Source of the DNA: Microplitis mediator
Taxonomy: Eukaryota; Arthropoda; Insecta; Hymenoptera; Braconidae
DNA length: 64,000 nucleotides
NCBI RefSeq assembly: GCF_029852145.1
Contig: NC_079974.1
Location: forward strand, 14,013,041 to 14,077,040
Reading direction: 5' to 3'
In this document: in pieces, positions 55,632-64,000 of the stretch
Layout of the letters: each line of letters opens with the position of its first letter
Numbering within the stretch: the first letter of the stretch is position 1
Program-made: the position numbers and the translations under genes
Notes under the pieces: model-generated
Seen by the model: only the letters and a program-made list of their open reading frames with translations
Databases searched by the model: none
Told to the model about the DNA's origin: nothing

Positions 55632-56080
55632 CTCTGAAGAGAATTAAAAAGTATTGAAAATTGCTAAATATGAATTCTTTTTGATTTTATTTAATTCTCT
55701 GAAGAGGATTAAAAAGTATTGAAAATAGCTAAATATGAATTCTTTTTAATTCTATTTAATTCTCTGAAGAGGATCAAAAAGTATTGAATATTTCTAAATA
55801 TGAATTCTTTTCAATTCTATTGGATCCTCTGAAGAGGATTAAAAAGTATTGAAAATAACTAAATTGAAATTTTTTCCAATTCTATTTAATTCTCTGAAGA
55901 GGATTAAAAAGTATTGGAAATAGCTAAATATGAATTCTTTTTAATTCTATTTAATTCTCTGAAGACGACTAAAAAGTATTGGAAATAGCTAAATATGAAT
56001 TCTTTTTAATTCTATTGAATTCTCTGAAGAGGATTGAAAAGGATTCAATTAATTTTTAATCCTCTTTAATTCTCTTTTTT
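55632..56080. repeat. 65-bp tandem repeat, about 7 copies
   Basis: CTCTGAAGAGGATTAAAAAG recurs at about 55632, 55697, 55762 and onward with period 65. Confidence 0.88.
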
Positions 56081-56086
56081 AACCAG

Positions 56087-56990
56087 AGAATAATAATAAT
56101 AATAATCATATTTATTTATTAAGTCTATGACTATTTATACAGAAAATAATTAACATTCATCACATTTCTTATAAACATAAACATTCGAATCTTAATCTTA
56201 ATTTACGGTCATTCTACCGCACTATTCATGATCCCAATTATTAAATTTTTTAAATTAAATATCAATGTTTGATTTAACATAGTTGTTTAACATTCTTTTA
56301 AAACCAGGAACAGTAGATTGATCACGTATTTCTATTGGCAAGCTATTGTAGAAATTATATCCCATGTAAGTTATAGATTTCTCTGCCGATTTCGTTCTTG
56401 TATTTTTATTGTTAATCAAGTCACTGTTTCTAGTAACATATTTACTTCTTTCTGAAATCAATTGCACACGATCACATAAATATGCGGGTGAGAACCCACT
56501 TACCATTTTAAATATCAATATACACACATTGTAGATCATTCGCTGTCTGATTGACATCCAATTTAGCGTTTCTAACATAGATTTTATTGACGTATACTTA
56601 TTTACACCTAGCACTATGAACATAGCTCGATTTTGTAGCTTTTGCAGCATACCTAATTTATTTTGATTGTAATTTAGCATGACCGAGCTACAATATTCAA
56701 AATGAGGTGCTACAATCGTTTGATAAATTATAGTTTTAGTATAAATTGTTACATTAAAATTAAGTCTATGTAATACATTAATTTTTTTGGTTACTTTCTT
56801 TGCAACATAATTAGCATTATCATCGAATGTCAGAATGTTATCAATAATTAGACCTAAATGTTTGGTTTCAGACACTTCTTTAACTTTATGACGCACCTTC
56901 CATTAACTTTCCATCTTTGGTCTCTAATTAACATACACACCGTTTTATTCGAATTTATCGTAATTTTACTGTAGTAATCTGGTAACTCTA
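56087..56990 (-). mobile_element. 5'-truncated LINE with ATT-repeat tail
   Basis: The minus-strand coding part ends at 56255, is followed by a short 3' UTR and ends in repeated ATT (56090-56112), as in many CR1, RTE and I elements. The 5' truncation lies near 56990, where a MITE-like CACGAAAAAAACTGGCC sequence begins. Confidence 0.75.
56255..56896 (-). pseudogene. LINE ORF2, C-terminal RT/thumb region
   Basis: 213 codons. Landmarks are ETKHLGLIIDNILTF (the HLGxxxD motif after RT), TIVAPHFEYCSSV, KLQNRAMFIVLG and YNFYNSLPIEIRD, all usual in the C-terminal third of jockey/CR1-like ORF2. Upstream (to about 56990) another frame reads INSNKTVCMLIR and joins by a frameshift. No catalytic Asp is included; a dead fragment. 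Confidence 0.82.
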
Positions 56991-57554
56991 CAGTATAAGT
57001 ACACGAAAAAAACTGGCCAATATAACCACATTACTACCAAATTATTACGGTAAATTTACGGCATGTGTATAAATGCCGAAAATTTACGGCATTTTTACGG
57101 CATTCGCAAAACCGCGAGGGTAAATAAGCGATTTGGCATAATGGTTAACAGATCAGGCTTTGAATCATTAGGATTCAGGATCTAGCCCACGTGTTGGCGG
57201 GTTTTTTTTTTTTTTTTCATGACAGTTATTGTACATATAACTTTATAATGTTATATATAATTATATATAATTAAATAAAATTTTATATAATTATATATCA
57301 TTTTTGTTTCAGGTAGAACGGTTTGGTGCTGTAACAATGCCGAAAATATACGATAAATATGCTGTATAATTACGGTTTCAATGCTGTTAAAATACCGTAT
57401 TTTTTCTGTTTTACTACCGTAAATATTCTGAATTTATTTCGTAAATTTTTGGTAGTAATGCGGCAAAAAAACTGGCCAAAATACTTGAGTAATACCATAT
57501 TTATGCAGTATTCATACCGTATAATTCCGGTATTATTTCGGTATTTCCAAAACC
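56991..57554. repeat. MITE-like sequence with ACTGGCCAA motifs and a tRNA-Gln-like module
   Basis: AAAAAAACTGGCCAATATAA at about 57005 and AAAAAAACTGGCCAAAATAC at about 57467 are repeated in direct sense; between them are words such as TTTACGGCAT. Ends are not clearly resolved. Confidence 0.45.
57131..57200 (+). pseudogene. tRNA-Gln(TTG)-like sequence
   Basis: TTGGCATAATGGTTAACAG matches the A-box and D-arm of tRNA-Gln, and CAGGCTTTGAATCATTAG fits its anticodon arm with loop CTTTGAA (anticodon TTG). The B-box is eroded (GGATCTAGCCC) and the acceptor stem is not complementary. A pseudo-tRNA or SINE head. Confidence 0.6.
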
Positions 57555-57790
57555 GGTTATTGATGGATTGTAGTCTGATCCTCTAGTCTGTTCTACACTT
57601 ATAATTAAGAAAAGTTTATGGCATTACTTAACTCAAATAATCAAATTGATACTTTATACTTTTAAATTGCTGCTAAAACCTTTGAACATTTTTGAAGCGT
57701 TGGGGATTAAAGTTTGATTGATAGTTGACAGAATAAAAATATAGTTACTTTGATATTACAAAATTGTCATATTATTTAATATATATATAT
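57555..57790 (-). repeat. 5S-derived repeat, copy 3 (inverted, truncated)
   Basis: Reads as the complement of 47424-47650 up to GGTTATTGATGGATTG; the 5S-like part itself is cut off after the first bases. Followed by an AT microsatellite (57780-57815). Confidence 0.7.
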
Positions 57791-58001
57791 ATATATATAA
57801 ATATATATATATTGGAATTATATACATAATTAAATATTTATAGGTTTCATATCACTAAAGTCTGATCAGATTTAATCATACATAGACATATATAACTACA
57901 TATAAATTTATATCAGTCATGTCTGATCAGATCCAATCATATATAAACTTATGCACGACTATACATGAATTAATATTAGCCATGTCTGATCAGATCTAAT
58001 C

Positions 58002-58268
58002 TGTAACGTCGTGGAATGCTTCCACATTACATTTTAAATTCAATTTCAACTCGCGCCAAAAGATCCGCCCTCCTTCTTCAACAACTGTCAATAATTGAGG
58101 AAATACAGTCACTGATGCGCTGGGGTCGCTGTTGGCCAGCCTGAGTGGAGAGGTACGAGGGCCAGAGACGACGAGCGATCAGTCTCTTGTGGCTCGCAGC
58201 AACCGCCGTGGACGGACGTGTCTTACTACGACTACCACTAACATCTTGGTTTCAACTACAATTTCTAC

Positions 58269-58308
<40 letters not shown>

Positions 58309-59031
58309 ACGTGCTGCTAGTCATAATTAAAATGGGCCAAGAGCGTATGAGCCCACCTAAGGTGGAAGCATATTCATTATTTAAGTTTAATTAAGTTTAT
58401 TTAAACTGTTTAATTATGCAACATTTATTGTGGAACGGACCTGGTTGATTGGAAAGGATTGGAATGGTTTGGTGGACTTGGAAAGAAGGACTCGTTATGG
58501 TTTTGGTCTTGGAGAAAAAGGATCGGTGGAATGAAGGACTGGTTAAGGTTGGAGATTGTTGGAGTAAGTCAAGTCGTTTTATTTATTGTCGGGTTAACTA
58601 TTTCATTTGTTAAATAATATCTTATAAATTGAGGAGTCGTTATCTAGTAAAGCTAGTCGAGTCAGTTTATTTAATTAGTCGAGTCAGTTTTGTTAATTCA
58701 GTCGAGTCAGTTTCATCCGTCATATAAAAATTTTATTGTTCATATCTCATTAAAAATTATCTGTAAAGCGGCTTCGTTTAAATAAATGCCATTGTTTTTT
58801 ATATTTAAATTTAACATATTAAATTAACTAATTACAACCTTCCTGATAAGTTAGGTATAAGGTCTCTCCTCTAATTTTAATACTGTGTGGTCCAGTACGG
58901 GGTTTATCCTCGTCCTGAGGTACTGAGTTCAGCTAGACAGGTTTGCAAAACACCTCAAGTTTTGCACATGTATGGACACTTATTACATTGAGACCACAAT
59001 TCAATTTAATGTAATAAGTGCACCCATTACA
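58002..59031. mobile_element. Solo LTR with 4-bp target duplication
   Basis: It begins TGTAACGTCG and ends CACCCATTACA; AATC flanks it (57998-58001 and 59032-59035). The interior is GC-richer than the surroundings and non-coding; it contains a TAC/CTA microsatellite (58266-58310) and triplets of GTCGAGTCAGTTT-like sequence (58650-58710). The frames 58132-58330 are microsatellite products. No partner LTR lies in the window. Confidence 0.85.
58266..58310. repeat. CTA trinucleotide microsatellite
   Basis: About 14 repeats of ACT within the solo LTR; it encodes poly-Tyr or poly-Thr runs in the shadow frames. Confidence 0.9.
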
Positions 59032-59403
59032 AATCATGTATAGACTTATATATGATTATATATGGAGTTATAACAGCTAGGTATGATTATATCTGATCAT
59101 ATATAGACTTATGTATGATTATATATGGGGTTATAACAGGTATGATCATATCTAACTATACATAGACTCATATATAATCAGATCTAATTATATATAGACC
59201 TATATATAATCAGATCTGATCATATATAGACTTGTATATGGGCTTATAACAGCCAGGTATGATCAGATCTAATTATGTATGAGGTCATATATAATTATAT
59301 ATAATTATATATGACCCCATATATAATCATGCATGATTATATATAACTTCATATATGATTATATATAATCATATATGATTCGACGAAATCTTTTTTCATC
59401 GGG

Positions 59404-59744
59404 CAGTTAATCATGTATTATTAAAATCTCGGTTTGATAAACTGACTTTGAGTGAACATGGTTAGAAACGAAAATATACACACGTAATAAAATATGTATT
59501 GATGAAAACTTACACAATTCATAAAAAATTCGGGGTTTATGAATTCATTAGAATTATCAAAAATGGCGCAAGCAAATATCTAGAAGCTTTAAAATGAAAA
59601 CTTGAATATTAAGCTCAAAGATTTATCATGGAATTGGTAAAGAATAATGATAGATTAATAAATAGATAAGTAAATAACAGTTGTTATTTATATTTATTTA
59701 TTATTATAATAAATTTGAATCCGAGAGAGCTTAAACAGGCATAT
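59404..59744. other. AT-rich stretch, nothing recognised
   Basis: No gene or repeat end could be supported between two CCCG-type elements. Confidence 0.35.
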
Positions 59745-59881
59745 CCCGGGAAAAACGGATTAGATCTGACCAGATATAATTATATCTGGTCATATCTAAT
59801 TATATCTGATCAAATCTATTTATATCTGGTTAGATATGGGATTTGAGATATAATCAGATCTAGTTATATCTGATCAGATCT

Positions 59882-60246
59882 AAACAGATATAACTATATC
59901 TGAATTGAAAAATACATCAGACCTGATCAGATCTAGTCATATCTGATCAGATCTAAACAGATATAACTATATCTGGGTTGAAAAATTCATCAGACATGAA
60001 CAGATCTAGTCATATCTGATCAGATCTAAACAGTTATAACTATATCTGGGTTGAAAAATACATTAGTCATGAAAAGGTCTTATCATATCTGGCCAGATCT
60101 AAACAGATATAACTAGATCTGGATTGCAAAATGCATTAGACATGAAAAGGTCTTATCATATCTGGCCAGATCTAAACAGATATAACTATATCTGGATTGC
60201 AAAATACATTAGACATGAAAAGGTCTTATCATATCTGGCCAGATAT
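59882..60246. repeat. 73-bp tandem repeat, 5 copies
   Basis: AAACAGATATAACTATATCT or a close variant starts at 59882, 59955, 60028, 60101 and 60174, exactly 73 bp apart. Each unit holds two palindromic words (AGATATAACTATATCT and ATCTGGCCAGAT). Confidence 0.9.
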
Positions 60247-60567
60247 AACTATATCGAAGTTGTCAACAGCTTCAGATTCGATCAGATCTGATTAAGTAGT
60301 TATGCATGTATTATAGTAAATCATATAATGGATGAATAACAATGGGTCTTTAATTCTTTTACCATTTTATTTATTGACAAATATATTCCATCACATATTT
60401 GTTAAAGATTATAATTGATACATGTAGATATTTTCAACTAGCTTCTATTTAATAATTTTTTTTTTTAGTAATTGATCAAGACAGATACGCAAAAAGTAAA
60501 AAAAAATAGTATTGACTGAATATTGTTCCATAAAAATGTAATTTTTATTGATGTGATTATTTATCTA

Positions 60568-62352
60568 CACTTATCCAAAAAATTAAAGGAACAAGAAAAT
60601 TTTATAAATTTTTTAGTGATTTTTGGAAGGCTGTATTTTCGTGAAAAATGATCGCATCGAAAAAATAAAAAAAGCAAATTGAAGCTTGAAATCTCTAGTT
60701 TGAAGATCTTCCAGCAAAATATTTTTTTGAGCCACGGTTTTTGCGGAATCATAAGAAAAAAGTCGAGACAAAATTTTTCTAAATTTTTTAGTTTTGTTTT
60801 TTAGGTCTACGGGGCCGGGAAAAATTTTTTCTAAAAAACAAATTCATGCTTCGTTTAGGAAATTTATTCAGCTACAATTTGCTTTTTTTTGTTTCTCTGT
60901 ACGACAATTTGCTGCTGAGATATCAGCCTTTAAATGAAAAAGGAGCCTTTTGTCTTTGATTTTTGATATCTCAGCAAGTAATGGTCGCACAGTAATTTAA
61001 AGGGCAGTTTAATAAACTTGAATAAATTCCCTACAAGCTCCATTTTCGATTTTTTCAAAAAAAAATTTTTTTTCATCCTTGATATCCATTTGAAAAACCC
61101 ACAAAAAATGATCATTTTCTGGTTTTTTAGTCAACTCATCGCTACTCTGCAAATATTGATAAAAAAAATAATGTTGCCAGGTAATTTTACAGCTTAATGT
61201 ACCCCCAAAAACCCTGGAAATTTTCAAATTGATCCATTGAACCGTTTGTCCGGTCCGATTGCTCAAAGTTTTGCAACACAATTAAAGGAACAAGTTTTGT
61301 TCCTTAAATTGTGTAATCATTACCAAAATGAAAAAATTAATTTTTTTCGGATTTTCTTTCATTTTTGCGTTAGTTATTCAGTAAATGTAAGGTCAAGAGG
61401 AATAAAAAAATTTTCCAAAAAACGAGACCAAACAAGAATTTTTTTACATTTTTTTTTTTTTACGTTTCATTCGGGGGGTTATTTTTTTTTTCGTTTTTCG
61501 GAAAAAATTTTTTTTTTTTCCTCTTGACCTTACATTTACTGAATAACTAACGCAAAAATGAAAGAAAATCCGAAAAAAATTAATTTTTTCATTTTGGTAA
61601 TGATTACACAATTTAAGGAACAAAACTTGTTCCTTTAATTGTGTTGCAAAACTTTGAGCAATCGGACCGGACAAACGGTTCAATGGATCAATTTGAAAAT
61701 TTCCAGGGTTTTTGGGGGTACATTAAGCTGTAAAATTACCTGGTAACATTATTTTTTTTATCAATATTTGCAGAGTAGCGATGAGTTGACTAAAAAACCA
61801 GAAAATGGTCATTTTTTGTGGGTTTTTCAAATGGATATCAAGGATGAAAAAAAATTTTTTTTTGAAAAAATCGAAAATGGAGCTTGTAGGGAATTTATTC
61901 AAGTTTATTAAACTGCCCTTTAAATTACTGTGCGACCATTACTTGCTGAGATATCAAAAATCAAAGACAAAAGGCTCCTTTTTCATTTAAAGGCTGATAT
62001 CTCAGCAGCAAATTGTCGTACAGAGAAACAAAAAAAAGCAAATTGTAGCTGAATAAATTTCCTAAACGAAGCATGAATTTGTTTTTTTGAAAAAATTTTT
62101 CCCGGCCCCGTAGACCTAAAAAACAAAACTAAAAAATTTAGAAAAATTTTGTCTCGACTTTTTTCTTATGATTCCGCAAAAACCGTGGCTCAAAAAAATA
62201 TTTTGCTGGAAGATCTTCAAACTAGAGATTTCAAGCTTCAATTTGCTTTTTTTATTTTTCCGATGCAATCATTTTTCACGAAACTACAGCCTTCCAAAAA
62301 TCACTAAAAAATTTATAAAATTTTCTTGTTCCTTTAATTTTTTGGATAAGTG
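60568..62352. mobile_element. 1785-bp near-perfect palindrome, TA-flanked (CACTTATCCAAAAAATTAAA ends)
   Basis: The whole element is an inverted repeat centred near 61460 with few mismatches over about 880-bp arms; the same frame of 60-61 codons appears on opposite strands at 60930-61115 and 61805-61990. TA stands at 60566-60567 and 62353-62354. High arm identity suggests recent origin or gene conversion. No coding function; a partial copy lies at 8166-9835. Confidence 0.9.
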
Positions 62353-62916
62353 TATTATTTTTTTTTCCTTAATAAATTTTGTTTAAGTTATTTGGAGCTT
62401 GACATAAATAATTTTCAACTTTTATATGAGTATTCATCGATTTAATATCTTTGAATTTAATCAAACAGAATTCGTTTTGTAGCTCAACTGGTATTATATG
62501 ATTTATTTTTTCTCTACAATTGTGATTAAAAAATATTTTTACATGCATAACGCGATAATACTGTAAGGATAAATATAAGTTGTTGTCAATAACAAAAAAA
62601 AATCGTATAGAACCATATTTCACTTTATTATTACTGGTAATAATAATAAAATTATATCTGGCCAGATCTCGTCAGATAGAGACAATTTAAAGATCTGACC
62701 AGATATGACCAGATCTAATAAGATTAATTTTTCGTTATATCTGGTCAGATCTGGTCAGATCTGAAAATATTATTTTTTAGTTATATCTGGCCAGATCTGA
62801 TCATATCTGGCCAGATCTCGTCAGATAGAGACAATTTAAAGATCTGGCCAGATCTGCCTTAGCAGATCTGGCCAGATCTTTTTATATATGGCCAGATCTA
62901 ATCCGTTTTTCCCGGG

Positions 62917-64000
62917 ATGACATCGGTATAGAGACACAGTTGACTCGTGCTGCCACTTTCACATATTTATATATATAGACTTTGAAAATATAAAATAGTT
63001 GTCAAGTTTACAGATTACTTTGTGTACAACAAAATAGAACTGACAAAATTAGATTATAATGGGAAATACATCTGTTATCCCGAATCAAATCCATATTTTC
63101 TAATTTTCTTGATGATGTCAAAACTTTCAAGGCTATCAAATTATTGGAAAAAATAGTCGAAAAACAAAAGTCGAAGGTCAGAAATTGAAGCTTATTAAAC
63201 AAGCTTTAAGATACTTTTTACGAAAATTGTTTATAGTTCTCAGTTTTAGTTTTAAAGTTATATAAACTTTAACAGTGAATAAAAACGAATTTTTTCAAAA
63301 AATCGTGAAAATTTCGAACAGCCATAACTTTTAAACTAATAGACCGATTTAGCCCATCTTCGAAATTGATCGAGATAATCGCCTATAGAATAAATGTAGA
63401 AAAATTTCACCTGAATCCCTAGTAGAAATGAAATCTAGCTTTTGTGTAGTAACTGGCCAGTTTTACTAGACTTAAACCAGAAACTGGCCAGTGGAATCTC
63501 TAGTTTGTGTCAAGTAACTGACCAGTTTTACTAGAGATCCAAAAGAAACATGGCGGCTTTCAAAAAACTGTCACTTTAAAATTTTAGGTTTTGAGGTTAT
63601 TAAAATTATCAGTTCCTCGGAAAAATAAAACGATTTTCTAAAAAATACGCAGACAAATTAAAAATTAATTCAAATTAATGTATCTTTCTCCGAATTACTC
63701 CAAAAATTTATATGCAATAGATAGATAAATCAAACCTGAAGCATGGATATATAGATCAATAAATAAATAAATATTGATCCGCATTGACAGACATTAAAAA
63801 TTAATTAATCGAAATAAATAAATAATAACTTAAAATAAAAATAATGATTGACAAACAAAATTACTATAAAAATTATTTATTTAGTCTTTCATTGATCTTC
63901 TTAGTTACTTAGAAAGAAACGATTTTTAAAAATAAACAATAGAAGTACCTCAAATTCGAAGCTATAATAACTTAATATAATGAATAGAAATTAAAAATAT
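62917..64000. other. Non-coding stretch, nothing assigned
   Basis: No gene is supported. Near 63300-63420 is the phrase CAGCCATAACTTTTAAACTA, of the kind found in degraded insect transposons, and ACTGGCCAGTTTTACTAG occurs in inverted and direct forms (63450-63530). The rest is AT-rich. Confidence 0.35.

Larger units (their letters stand above)
49788..56086. mobile_element. Giant fold-back element with CTGGTTAAAAAAG ends
   Basis: CTGGTTAAAAAAGTAAATTA at 49788 is matched by its complement ending TTTTTTAACCAG at 56086, and both sides continue with AGGATTNAAAA. The left flank inside is a 92-bp tandem array and the right flank a 65-bp array, both built on TTAATTCT and AGGATT words in opposite sense. 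The centre contains a hAT-derived block (51190-55430). Target duplication is unclear. Confidence 0.6.
57816..59403. mobile_element. TATATGATCA-type element ending in CATCGGG, split by a solo LTR
   Basis: 57860-58001 and 59036-59403 consist of TCTGATCAGATC, CATATATAGACTTATAT and related units. The right end TTTTTTCATCGGG at 59403 equals that at 47991. The left end is not clear. The solo LTR 58002-59031 interrupts it. Confidence 0.55.
59745..62916. mobile_element. CCCGGGAAAAACGG fold-back element with AGATCTGATCAGATC repeats
   Basis: CCCGGGAAAAACGGATTAGA at 59745 is matched by its exact complement ending at 62916; GATCTG and CCAGAT continue the match inward. Left filling: 73-bp tandem repeats. 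Right filling: TATCTGGCCAGATCTGATC-like units (62640-62900). The centre holds a separate TA-flanked fold-back element (60568-62352). No transposase. Confidence 0.75.

Noticed and set aside
57131..57200. Functional tRNA-Gln gene
   Set aside because: B-box and acceptor stem are eroded.
58132..58330. Frames with poly-Tyr or poly-Thr
   Set aside because: Caused by an ACT microsatellite in a solo LTR.
60930..61990. Two identical small frames on opposite strands as a duplicated gene
   Set aside because: They are the two arms of a palindrome; the translation is low complexity.

Overview
The window looks like AT-rich, repeat-dominated nuclear DNA of an insect. A hymenopteran such as a parasitoid wasp is my best guess, but that is an inference from base composition and element content; no single gene proves it. 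There are no bacterial operons, no CRISPR array and no rRNA operon. Host coding sequence is sparse: two terminal exons of an unrecognised proline-rich protein (18838-19294, +), a two-exon gene of unknown function (27354-27832, -), a first exon that reads as N-terminal glutamine amidohydrolase NTAQ1/tungus (48602-48696, +), and a transposase-like terminal exon (22731-22886, -). Nearly everything else is mobile DNA, much of it nested.

Layout. 1-14.3 kb: long fold-back elements whose ends share CCCGGGAAAAAATG or CCCGATAAAAAA, filled with short self-complementary repeats. Nested in them are a GGGGCATTCCACG fold-back element, TA-flanked MITEs, a 51-bp tandem-repeat element, a hAT MITE with 8-bp target duplication (10147-11268) and a solo LTR with 4-bp duplication (12353-13938). 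14.28-18.55 kb: two pieces of a CR1/Jockey-like LINE on the minus strand. 18.8-19.3 kb: host exons. 19.8-27.1 kb: a 63-bp-repeat MITE, a THAP-only element with perfect 31-bp inverted repeats and 8-bp duplication (23168-24821), a second hAT MITE (25247-26283) and a TA-flanked fold-back element carrying a 131-bp MITE. 27.3-30.5 kb: an unknown gene and a candidate solo LTR.

32.4-35.1 kb: two inverted copies of a TA-flanked MITE (CCCAGTGAACACA ends) packed with TGACGTCA-like motifs and a tRNA-like core; a third copy lies at 51.3 kb. 35281-47328: a complete, apparently young Ty3/Gypsy retrotransposon on the minus strand with two 1.84-kb LTRs of equal length, a tRNA-Lys-type primer site, gag, pol, and a third ORF after pol that repeats the paired zinc module of Gag. 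47.4-49.8 kb: a 5S-rRNA-derived repeat and the NTAQ1 exon. 49.8-56.1 kb: a giant fold-back element with 92-bp and 65-bp tandem arrays, enclosing a decayed hAT element. 56.1-64 kb: a 5'-truncated LINE, a tRNA-Gln-like module, a second solo LTR with 4-bp duplication (58002-59031) and another CCCGGGAAAAA element (59745-62916) with a near-perfect 1785-bp palindrome inside.

The main themes are (1) a family of elements that keep the same short CCCGRN-A(n) terminus but swap the palindromic repeat inside, (2) repeated association of DNA elements with pol III promoter modules (tRNA-like and 5S-like), and (3) a Gypsy element with a Gag-nucleocapsid-like third ORF in the env position.
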